Source of the DNA: G965240365 sp965240365 | GTDB lineage: Bacteria; Pseudomonadota; Gammaproteobacteria; Eutrophobiales; Eutrophobiaceae | Assembly: GCA_965240365.1 (NCBI GenBank) | Contig: OZ251218.1 | Span: 186,001 to 250,000 of the forward strand | Length of the DNA: 64,000 nt | Direction: 5' to 3' | Part shown: positions 31,387 to 38,758 of the stretch, piece after piece | Numbering within the stretch: the stretch's first letter is position 1 | Layout of the letters: every line of letters begins with the position of its first letter | Program-made: the position numbers and the translations under genes | The notes under the pieces: generated by a model | Database searches by the model: none | What the model was told of the DNA's origin: nothing | The model's input: the letters and a program-made list of their open reading frames with translations, nothing else

Positions 31387-32434
31387 GTGCAAGTTCCTTT
31401 TCTGCGACGACGGGCATGACCTCGTCGATAAAGAGTTTAAGCGACCGTTTTTGCTGTGCCATATCCATGCCCATCGACGCATAATAGATGTAGGCGTCCA
31501 CGCCGATGCGCCGGTACTGACGCATCTTCTCTGCGACAACATCCGGTGAGCCAAAGCTCAAATTCTCTTCCAGCACCGCCGGATCGACCCGGAAATTCCC
31601 CTCAAGGCTTTCCAAATCGATTTCCTCGGGAAAACCGTTGATCACATCGCCGGTTTTGGTCATCAGATTGCCAAACATGGCGAGTTGTTTGCGCACAGAA
31701 TTCAGGGCGTTCCGGCGGTCTGCCTCCGTGTCATAAACCGCCGTGTGGCGCATCAGAGCCCATGTGCCGTGATAGACGCCATCATTCTTTGCAATGGCGT
31801 CATCTAAGCGCTGCCGGTAGGCCTCGGCTTCCGACATGGGCATCGTCAGGGGCCAGCTCATGATGTTACAGCCGTGTTTCACCGCATAATCGAATGTGAT
31901 CGGTGACCTTGCAGCGACCCAGACCGGAACCTCTTTCTGTACCGGCTTCGGGCAGGAAGTGGCTGTTGGAAACTGCCAATAATCGCCGTCATGCGCATAA
32001 TCTCCCTGCCAGAGTTTTTTCACGGCCGGCAGCATTTCCTGCATGTAGCGCCAACTGTCTTTTTGATCGAGACCGGGTTTCATCCGGTCAAATTCGCGCT
32101 GATACGCGCCGGACCCGATCCCGAATTCCAGCCGGCCTTCGCTGGTCAGATCGAGAAACGCCGCTTCACCGGCGAGGTCGATCGGGTGCCAATAGGCCGT
32201 ATTCACGACACCGACACCAAGGCGTATCCGTTTGGCATGTTCGCCCCACCACGTCAGTATTTGAAACGGATTGGGAGCAATAGTCATTTCAAGGGCGTGG
32301 TGTTCCGCCGCCCAGGCAATGTCAAACCCTGCCGCATCGGCCATTTTGACCATTTCAAGCGTATGGTCGCGCACCTCGCGCATATCTGTCGCGGCTGTCA
32401 TGCGTTCCAGATTGATTGCAAGATGAAACTTCAT
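31376..32434 (-). CDS. LLM-class flavin-dependent monooxygenase (luciferase-like)
   Basis: The start is placed at the ATG at 32434 (MKFHLAINLERMTAATD), behind a strong GGAGGAGAAGG site; this gives 352 residues. It shows the bacterial-luciferase TIM-barrel features: DIAWAAEHHALEM, GVGVVNTAYWHPIDLAGEAA, GRLEFGIGSGAYQREFDR and VPVWVAARSP. The family uses reduced FMN and O2, supplied here presumably by the flavin reductase at 33951. Known relatives cleave C-S bonds in alkanesulfonates, amide C-N bonds in uracil (RutA) or the pyridine ring. It is the only intact copy in the window. Confidence 0.88.
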   Translation of the reverse strand: MKFHLAINLERMTAATDMREVRDHTLEMVKMADAAGFDIAWAAEHHALEMTIAPNPFQILTWWGEHAKRIRLGVGVVNTAYWHPIDLAGEAAFLDLTSEGRLEFGIGSGAYQREFDRMKPGLDQKDSWRYMQEMLPAVKKLWQGDYAHDGDYWQFPTATSCPKPVQKEVPVWVAARSPITFDYAVKHGCNIMSWPLTMPMSEAEAYRQRLDDAIAKNDGVYHGTWALMRHTAVYDTEADRRNALNSVRKQLAMFGNLMTKTGDVINGFPEEIDLESLEGNFRVDPAVLEENLSFGSPDVVAEKMRQYRRIGVDAYIYYASMGMDMAQQKRSLKLFIDEVMPVVAEKELAHAG

Positions 32435-32453
32435 ATCCTTCTCCTCCTTATAA

Positions 32454-33935
32454 TTAACGTGCAACAAACAGGCTGCCAAGTGGCTCAGAAGATGTGTTCA
32501 TCCAGACCGTCTTTGGCCGTGTGTAGTCATAGATGGCCTGAAAGCCGCTTTCGCGGCCGTAGCCGGAGTTTTTGATGCCGCCGAATTCAGCAATCGGCGA
32601 AACCGCGCGATAGGTGTTGATCCAGACGATCCCGGCCCGGATTTTGCGCGATATCCGCAGGGCGCGGGCGCCGTCCCGGGTGAAGATGCCGGCCGCCAGG
32701 CCGTGCTCGGTATTGTTGGCGAGCGCCAGGGCCTGTTCTTCCGTCTTGAAGCGCAGAACGCTGAGCACAGGTCCGAACAATTCCGTATCGACAATGTGAA
32801 GATCGGGGGACGGACAGTCGATGATGGTCGGCGCGTAGAACATGTCCGATCCGCCATCCACCCGCTTGCCGCCACACAAAAGCCTGCCGCCTTCTTGAAG
32901 CGCCCTTGCCACTTCCCGCTCAATATTCTCCAACTGTCCCGCCGTGCAGATCGGTCCCATCTCGGTTTCCTCGCGCATCGGATCACCGATCTTCACGGCC
33001 TTTGCGATTTCAACCATCCGTTTCAGGAATTCATCGGCCACGTCTTCATGCACGATCAGCCGGGAACCGGCGACACAGCTTTGCCCCGAAGCCCCGAAAA
33101 TGCCGGCAACACATCCGTTCATCGCACTTTCCAGATCGGCATCGTCAAACACGATGAAGGGGGATTTACCGCCTAACTCCAGCGAAAGCTCGGCAAAATT
33201 ATGGGTCGAATTATGGATCACGTGCCTGGCCGATACCGGTCCGCCGGTAAAGGAAATCCGCGCCACCCGCGCATGGGAGGTAAGAGCCTTTCCGCAAGGA
33301 TCCCCGTGACCGGTCACGATATTCACGACACCGTCGGGAATCCCGGCTTCCGAGATCAACTCACCGAACTCGAGCATCGGCGCAGAGGCGTGTTCGCTGG
33401 CTTTGAGCACAATTGTGTTGCCCGCCGCCAGAGCCGGACCGATCTTCACCGCGGCAAGAAACAGTTGCGAATTCCAGGGCACGACGGCCGCGATCACCCC
33501 CAGCGGCTCGCGATTGGTGAAAACGAACATGTCAGGTTTGTCGATCGGCAGGGTTTCCCCCTGGATCTTGTCAGCGCATCCGGCATAGAAGTGGTAAAAT
33601 TCGCTGATATATTTTGCCTGCCAGCGGGTCTCTTTCAGCATTTTTCCCGTATCGCGGGTCTCGGTTTCACCGAGCCGTTCCGACCGCTCTGCCAGCAGAT
33701 CCGCCAATCGGCGCAGGCAATGACCCCGTTGCGTTGGCGTCACCTCAGCCCAGGGGCCGGAGTGAAAGGCCAGATCAGCAGCACCAACAGCCCTGTTAAC
33801 GTCATCCGCTGTCGCTTCCGGTATCCGGCTCCAGGCCTTACCGGTTGCAGGGTTGATGCTGTCGAAAAATTTCCCGTCCGAGGCGCTCACCCATTCCCCG
33901 CCGATCAGCATCTTGTAGGCTTGAACCTCCGTCAT
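32454..33935 (-). CDS. NAD(P)-dependent aldehyde dehydrogenase, cluster 1
   Basis: The 493-residue enzyme has the ALDH motifs: VPWNSQLFLAAVKIGPALAA, catalytic Glu in LELGGKSPFIVF and catalytic Cys in GASGQSCVAGSRL. The end resembles betaine aldehyde and succinic semialdehyde dehydrogenases (GGIKNSGYGRESGFQA). It would oxidise an aldehyde product of the operon to an acid. The paralogue at 49641 shares the motif EHLP/PIDKPDM region (LPIDKPDM) and a similar C-terminus (KTVWxxTSxEP), so the two are specific relatives. Confidence 0.9.
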   Translation of the reverse strand: MTEVQAYKMLIGGEWVSASDGKFFDSINPATGKAWSRIPEATADDVNRAVGAADLAFHSGPWAEVTPTQRGHCLRRLADLLAERSERLGETETRDTGKMLKETRWQAKYISEFYHFYAGCADKIQGETLPIDKPDMFVFTNREPLGVIAAVVPWNSQLFLAAVKIGPALAAGNTIVLKASEHASAPMLEFGELISEAGIPDGVVNIVTGHGDPCGKALTSHARVARISFTGGPVSARHVIHNSTHNFAELSLELGGKSPFIVFDDADLESAMNGCVAGIFGASGQSCVAGSRLIVHEDVADEFLKRMVEIAKAVKIGDPMREETEMGPICTAGQLENIEREVARALQEGGRLLCGGKRVDGGSDMFYAPTIIDCPSPDLHIVDTELFGPVLSVLRFKTEEQALALANNTEHGLAAGIFTRDGARALRISRKIRAGIVWINTYRAVSPIAEFGGIKNSGYGRESGFQAIYDYTRPKTVWMNTSSEPLGSLFVAR

Positions 33936-33950
33936 TTGCAGATATCTCCT

Positions 33951-34508
33951 TTAAGCCGATTTGGCCATGTTTTTTGCCGCACCAGCATCGTTGGCGATTT
34001 GCGGAACAACCTCGTGATAACAACCGTCGAGATAGGTCAGCGGCTTCTCGCAGCTTTCGCGAACCGCCATGACATGACAGATGAAAATCATATGACTGCC
34101 GGAACAGACTGCTTTATCGACTTGGCAACAAAAAACCGTGGCGCCGTCCAGTTCAGGGGGCTTGCCCGGACCAGCGCGAAAGCCAATACCCGCAAACCTG
34201 TCTGCGAGCCGCCCATCGTCGCGGCCGGCAAAGCGGTTTGCGGTCTCCCGGCCCCGCTCTGCCAGGACATTGACGCATAAGTGTCGATTTTCGCCCACGG
34301 CCTGGGCAATCCTGCTGTCGGCCCGCAGACAGACAAGAACTGTCGGAGGGTCCGCAGAAACGGAAGAGAAGGCGCTGACGGTGGCCCCGTGCCGTCCGGC
34401 GGGACCGTCCGTTGTTACAACCGTGACAGTACTGGCAACCATCCGCATTGCGCGAATGAACTCGGCTTGAGAGGCACAAGCCGCCCCAGCAACTCCTATT
34501 TCACGCAT
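33951..34508 (-). CDS. Flavin reductase (RutF/HpaC-like), cluster 1
   Basis: A 185-residue flavin reductase-domain protein with the typical AMRMVASTVTVVTTDGPAGR and GATVSAFSSVSADPPTVLVC blocks and a GSHMIFICHV stretch near the C-terminus. It likely reduces FMN with NAD(P)H for the LLM monooxygenase. It is the first gene of cluster 1, divergent from the LysR regulator. Unlike the cluster 2 reductase it has no C-terminal extension. Confidence 0.88.
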   Translation of the reverse strand: MREIGVAGAACASQAEFIRAMRMVASTVTVVTTDGPAGRHGATVSAFSSVSADPPTVLVCLRADSRIAQAVGENRHLCVNVLAERGRETANRFAGRDDGRLADRFAGIGFRAGPGKPPELDGATVFCCQVDKAVCSGSHMIFICHVMAVRESCEKPLTYLDGCYHEVVPQIANDAGAAKNMAKSA

Positions 34509-34627
34509 GATACTCCTCCAGGTAATATTTAGATGAAAGCATCTTAGAAGATTGACAAAAGAGTTTGAATTTGAAAAGCAAAACTTTTAGCATAAAAAAT
34601 TCAAAAAAATCGAATTATAGGAAATTC
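34509..34627. promoter_or_regulatory. Divergent control region between flavin reductase and LysR gene
   Basis: This 119-bp AT-rich region separates the cluster 1 operon from its presumed LysR regulator. A short inverted repeat, AGATG-AAAG-CATCT, lies at 34531-34544, close to the reductase start. A TTGACA hexamer occurs at 34552-34557 without a convincing -10 partner. The layout is the classic one for a LysR regulator acting on a divergent operon; the exact sites are not established. Confidence 0.4.
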
Positions 34628-35470
34628 ATGAATATCATCGCCCTCAAAACGTTTATTGCAATCATTGAAACAGGCTCGCTTGTGCGGGCATCGGAGTACA
34701 TGAATGTCACCCAATCGACGGTGACGGCGCGGCTCAGGACGCTGGAGGACGAGCTGGGGCAAACATTGCTCTTACGCCACAAATCCGGGGCAACACTGAC
34801 ACCTGCGGGCACGAAACTCATGCGGTATGCAGAAATCATGATCGGTCTTTGGCGGCAGGCGAAATACGAGACCGGCCTGCCCCAGGATACGGTTTCGGTG
34901 TGCAATTTTGGCTGCCATACCGATCTTTGGCCCGGCCCGGGAAAAGCGTTCTTTCAGTTGGTCAATGACCGTCACAGCACAATGGCGCTCGCGGCTTGGC
35001 AAGGCGGGCATGACAAATTGAGCCAGTGGCTGCGATCGGGTCTTGTCGATGTGGTCATTACTTACCAGCCGTCGGTTCAGGGTAATCAGACCGTCTACGC
35101 GCTTCCTGCAGACGACATATTCCTTTATGCGACGGAAGCAGACCGGCCGATGCGCTTCGATCCCAAATATATCTTCGTTGATCAGGGCGAAGAGTTCCGC
35201 AAGCAACACGCCGCTGCTTATGCGGATGCCGACACGGCGCGGATCAGCTTTGGCTCGGCAATCTGGGCGCTGGAATATCTGCTTGCCAATGGCGGGTCGG
35301 CCTATTTGCCGAAAAGGCTTGCCGCGCCCTATCTGGAGACCTCACGGCTCTTCGCGATTCTCGACGCTCCGTCATTTCAGCGCAACACTTATCTGGTCGT
35401 AAACGACACAACAGCGAAAAACTGGCCCTGGCTGCCGCACCTTTTAGAACAATCTGGTTTATTAAGTTGA
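34628..35470 (+). CDS. LysR-family transcriptional regulator
   Basis: The start is set at the ATG at 34628 (MNIIALKTFIAIIETGSLVR), where the LysR helix-turn-helix begins; this gives 280 residues. The HTH includes ASEYMNVTQSTVTARLRTLE. The C-terminal substrate-binding half is present, ending in PWLPHLLEQSGLLS. Transcribed away from cluster 1 and probably controls it in response to a pathway compound. Confidence 0.88.
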   Translation: MNIIALKTFIAIIETGSLVRASEYMNVTQSTVTARLRTLEDELGQTLLLRHKSGATLTPAGTKLMRYAEIMIGLWRQAKYETGLPQDTVSVCNFGCHTDLWPGPGKAFFQLVNDRHSTMALAAWQGGHDKLSQWLRSGLVDVVITYQPSVQGNQTVYALPADDIFLYATEADRPMRFDPKYIFVDQGEEFRKQHAAAYADADTARISFGSAIWALEYLLANGGSAYLPKRLAAPYLETSRLFAILDAPSFQRNTYLVVNDTTAKNWPWLPHLLEQSGLLS

Positions 35471-35739
35471 TGCTATAAAATGCAGAAAAGTCGAATATAT
35501 CGTGCAAAAAATTTCCCTTTTCACATAATACACTTTGTGTGATGCTTTTTTTGTAGTTGGTGAAACGGGCAACAAGGCGTATTTGCACGGCGTTTAGTCT
35601 GATATGTATTGAACCCGGACAGCCTCTCGCGTGGCTATTGCTCATTCTACTAATTCACCGGCAGCAATCAGGGCAGAGTAGGCGACAAGTCCAGACAGGC
35701 CATGACAACGGCAAGCTATCATTTTTCAACAATACCCGT
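35471..35739. other. Intergenic region with nothing recognised
   Basis: This interval between the LysR gene and the broken higA is AT-rich on the left. No supported gene, RNA or repeat was found. A short inverted repeat (CACATAATACACTTTGTGTG, about 35523-35542) could be a weak terminator or operator but lacks a clear T-run. Confidence 0.4.
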
Positions 35740-36311
35740 CTAAGCACCAACAAGCGGTTCAATCGCGGACACATCCACTTCTCCAGACGCCATTGCCATA
35801 TCGTAATTAGGGCCTGTTTACACTATGTTGGTCGTCCTGTTGTGTCCCAAACTGCGCCAATCAAGGCGCGCGGAGCGTAGTTTGGTCATTCCAAATGAGC
35901 GACAAGCAACGCCGAGTGGCACAGTTTGGGACACAACCCGCAGGGCTTGGCCTGTTTTGCGCCCCAGCTTCGTTGTCAGTCGCTTGAGTAGCGCAACTAC
36001 ACTGCGCTTCTTCCGCCTTGCTGGCGCGCAAAACAGACTCAAGCAGGACGGCCAACATAGTGTAAACAGGCCCTAGTCTGCATATTCATCCAGTAGGCCG
36101 GAGTGGTATTGAAGGCGCGGGCAAGCCGCAGGGCGGTGTCCGGCGTCATGCCGGTCGCTCCCTTGACAAGCCGCTCAATCCGCGTGCGCGGCACGCCCAG
36201 GCGGCGGGCAAGGGCAATGGCCCCCATATCCAGGGGCACAAGGTAAAGTTCTTGCAGGACTTCGCCGGGGTGCATGGGGGCTTTGAGCAGGCTCATGGAC
36301 TTAATCCTCAT
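35740..36311 (-). pseudogene. higA: HigA-type antitoxin gene interrupted by a miniature element
   Basis: The 5' part starts at 36311 (or the ATG at 36296, MSLLKAPMHPGEVLQELYL) and holds the XRE helix-turn-helix (ALARRLGVPRTRIERLVKGA) and PAYWMNMQT. It is then broken by 264 bp of element. The 3' part follows beyond it (YDMAMASGEVDVSAIEPLVG, stop at 35742-35740). Deleting the element with one TA restores the codons QTNYDMAMAS without frameshift. The interrupted gene ends shortly inside the element and loses about 24 residues. Confidence 0.85.
35810..36073. mobile_element. 264-bp miniature element with TA target duplication
   Basis: The ends are 30-bp inverted repeats (29 of 30 match), starting GGGCCTGTTTACACTATG. 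TA dinucleotides flank it at 35808-35809 and 36074-36075. A second inverted pair (GTTGTGTCCCAAACTG at 35839-35854 and its complement at 35922-35937) lies within. It has no transposase. TA duplication is typical of IS630/Tc1-mariner-type transposition, so a partner transposase elsewhere in the genome would mobilise it. Confidence 0.85.
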
Positions 36312-36495
36312 CAGTGGTAATCGCTAATCTCAACATCAGCGGGGCCGTTCGGCGTCCAGACAAAGCAAATACGCCATTGGCGATTGATCCGCACGGCATG
36401 TTGCCCGGCCCGGTCCCCTTTCAATTCTTCCAGCCGGTTACCCGGCGGAAGGCGTAAATCCTCCACGACAACTGCGGTATCCAGGGCCGTGAGCG
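36311..36495 (-). pseudogene. higB: HigB/RelE-type toxin, N-terminus missing
   Basis: In this frame the C-terminal part of a HigB toxin is clear: LTALDTAVVVEDLRLPPGNR, ELKGDRAGQHAVRIN, QWRICFVWTPNGP and DVEISDYH before a TGA at 36313-36311 that overlaps the higA start. The usual first 30 or so residues are absent; similarity stops at about 36495, where an unrelated fragment begins. The toxin should therefore be inactive, so loss of a working antitoxin would be tolerated. Confidence 0.75.
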
Positions 36496-36510
36496 GCGCC
36501 CGCGCGCGCT

Positions 36511-36738
36511 TTCTACCTTGATATACCGCAGAAGCACCCCGGCAAATTCCTGCTGATCAAGGGAAAAGCCGTACATGGCGCTTTCCAGACTTACGAGCAG
36601 GGCGTGACCGAGGGAACGGCGCGGTTCGGCGCCGGCCCCTTCCTGGTTCGTAATGTCTCTGCCACTTCTGACGCCGAAGCCCCGAACATCCCGGTCCTGT
36701 CCATTGGGCTGCCGTTCGCCCGCCTTACCGATAGTTAA
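36511..36738 (+). pseudogene. C-terminal fragment of an unidentified protein
   Basis: A frame with no start codon of its own reads FYLDIPQKHPGKFLLIKGKA, then GAFQTYEQGVTEGTARFGAG and ends IPVLSIGLPFARLTDS and TAA. The composition and end look like genuine protein, but the family was not recognised. It abuts the truncated end of higB, so the junction near 36500 marks a deletion or insertion joining two genes. Confidence 0.4.
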
Positions 36739-36772
36739 CCCGAAAGTCCAGGCTCCGGCCTTTGCGAACAAG

Positions 36773-38251
36773 CTAAGATTCGGATGCCACCTTAATAAGG
36801 TCTGCCGTGCGCAAGGGTTCTGGGACATATTTAAGCGCCCCCCCATCCTGCGCAACCGCTGCCTGGCACAGTTCCGCAGTGCACAGAGATTCGGAGACAT
36901 ATGCAAGCGCATTCCCGCTGCTCTCAACTGCTACCCGGCATAGTTCCGCCGTGTGCAGGGGTTCGGGGACATATGCAAGCGCCAACCCGACCTGCTCAAC
37001 CGCTGCCCGGCACAGTTCCGCAGTGCGCAGGGGTTCGGGGACGTGATGAAGCGCATGCCAGCTGCTCTCAACCGCTACCCGGCATAGTTCCGCCGTGCGC
37101 AGGGGTTCGGGGACATATGCAAGCGCCCACCCAACCTGTTCAACCGCCGCCAGACACAGTTCCGCCGTGCGCAGGGGTTCAGGCACGTATTTAAGCGCCC
37201 CTCCGACCTGCTCAACCGCCACCCGGCACAGTTCCGCAGTGCGTAAAGATTCGGGCACGTACTCAAGCATCCACCCGACCTGCTCAACCGCCGCCCGGCA
37301 CAGTTCCGCAGTGCGTAGAGATTCGGGCACGTATTTAAGCGCCGACTCATCCTTCTCAACCGCTGCCCGGCACAGTTCCGCAGTGCACAGAGATTCGGGC
37401 ACGTATTCAAGCGCCCATCCTTCCTGCTCAATCGCCGCCCGGCATAGTTCCGCCGTGCGCAGGGGTTCGGGGACATATGCAAGCTTCCCGTTCTTTTTAA
37501 CCGCTGCAAGGTAGAATTCCGCAGTGCGTAGAGATTTGGGCACGTATTCAAGCGCCGACCCGAACTGCCCAACCGCCGCCCGGCACAGTTCTGCCGTGCG
37601 TAAAGATTTGGGCACGTATTCAAGCGCCAACCCGACCTGCTCAACCGCCGCCCGGCACAGTTCCGCAGTGCGTAGAGATTTGGGCACATATTCAAGCGCC
37701 GACCCGACCTGCTCAACCGCCGCCCGGCACAGTTCCGCAGTGCGCAGGGGTTCGGGGACATATGCAAGCGCCAACCCGACCTGCTCAACCGCCGCCTGAC
37801 ACAGTTCGGCCGTGCGCAGGGATTTGGGCACGTATTCAAGCGGCCATCCGTCCTGCTCAACCGCTGCCCGGCACAGTTCCGCCGTGCGCAGGGATTCAGG
37901 TACGTATTCAAGCGCCGATCCGTACTGCTCAACCGCCACCCGGCACAGTTCCGCCGTGCGTAGAGATTCGGGCACGTATTTAAGCGCGTATCCGTTCTGC
38001 TCAATCGCCGCCCGGCATAGTTCCGCCGTGCGTAGGGATTCGGGCACGTATCTAAGCGCCTCCCAATTCTTTTTAACGGCCACGAGGCACATCTTCGCGG
38101 TGCGCAGCGGCTTGGGCATAAATTTCAACTTCACGTCTGTTGCAAAAAATATAGCCAGAAATACGAGGACTGCGATGCCTCCTAAGATCAGGAGAACCGT
38201 TGGGTCTCCTTCTACCACCAGGTTAATGAATCTGGAATTTCCTATAGACAT
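36773..38251 (-). CDS. Membrane-anchored protein of about 18 DUF4116-type repeats
   Basis: The start is taken at the ATG at 38251 (MSIGNSRFINLVVEGDPTVL), behind a purine-rich site, giving 492 residues. A single membrane helix spans about 18-38. The rest is about 18 tandem 24-residue repeats of the form PESLRTAELCRAAVEQVGxA plus LEYV, with a partial last one, encoded by 72-bp DNA repeats. The pattern matches DUF4116, a helical repeat found in amoeba- and host-associated bacteria and in some eukaryotes. Nearly every repeat has one Cys (ELC). Function unknown; perhaps a binding scaffold outside or at the membrane. Confidence 0.75.
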   Translation of the reverse strand: MSIGNSRFINLVVEGDPTVLLILGGIAVLVFLAIFFATDVKLKFMPKPLRTAKMCLVAVKKNWEALRYVPESLRTAELCRAAIEQNGYALKYVPESLRTAELCRVAVEQYGSALEYVPESLRTAELCRAAVEQDGWPLEYVPKSLRTAELCQAAVEQVGLALAYVPEPLRTAELCRAAVEQVGSALEYVPKSLRTAELCRAAVEQVGLALEYVPKSLRTAELCRAAVGQFGSALEYVPKSLRTAEFYLAAVKKNGKLAYVPEPLRTAELCRAAIEQEGWALEYVPESLCTAELCRAAVEKDESALKYVPESLRTAELCRAAVEQVGWMLEYVPESLRTAELCRVAVEQVGGALKYVPEPLRTAELCLAAVEQVGWALAYVPEPLRTAELCRVAVESSWHALHHVPEPLRTAELCRAAVEQVGLALAYVPEPLHTAELCRVAVESSGNALAYVSESLCTAELCQAAVAQDGGALKYVPEPLRTADLIKVASES

Positions 38252-38596
38252 AGCAATCTTTTCTCTTACATGTTTGTTACTTGTTCTCTTAGCCTGTTTT
38301 GAATCATCAGGCCAATGTGAGCCAATGCCAATGAGTCCGGGCCGGCCGGCGAACTGTCCGGGTATGCCCAAGAGACACTGCGGACAACTTGCCTGAATTT
38401 CCGATCATAATCCATCGGCGTTTTCAAGCCAATGCCTCTATCAGTCCCTCCGCCTGCCTCGGCTAAACTCCCGTCACAGCCGTCTCGCTCGCCTGGTAAT
38501 GCCCGGCCAGGCAAATCACCTAAGCCCGCGCGGCAACCGCCGCCTGCCCCCGGCAAGCCCGGGCGACCACGGAAAACACGCGACAACAAAAAATAG

Positions 38597-38668
38597 CATA
38601 CCGGCCACGGTATCGTTAGTATCGCTCATATCGCCCGCTATGTTAGCAATTTAGATGAAGTCACCCTG
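38597..38668. repeat. Family B dispersed repeat, copy B3
   Basis: A partial copy in inverted orientation: it contains CCACGGTATCGTTAGTATCG, the 'gctatgttagcaatttagat' segment also present in copy B6, and ends TCACCCTG. The flanking intergenic DNA (38252-38596 and 38669-38758) holds GC-rich inverted repeats but no recognisable gene; the promoter for slt should lie just after the repeat. Confidence 0.6.
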
Positions 38669-38758
38669 TCGCGGCGCCCGGCCGCGGCCACGGCGGTTGC
38701 AAAGCCGGGTAAAATCAGGACAATCCTGAGCTTTCATTTTCTGATATTGACTGACCGA

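Noticed and set aside
36780..38110. Regular 72-bp repeats that could be taken for a CRISPR array
   Set aside because: The repeats are contiguous, coding and without unique spacers of constant size; they translate into a 24-residue protein repeat.
36807..38396. Long plus-strand and alternative-frame ORFs opposite the DUF4116 gene
   Set aside because: They are shadows of the repeat: the same period gives open frames on both strands, with biased Ser/Thr/Ala composition and no family match.
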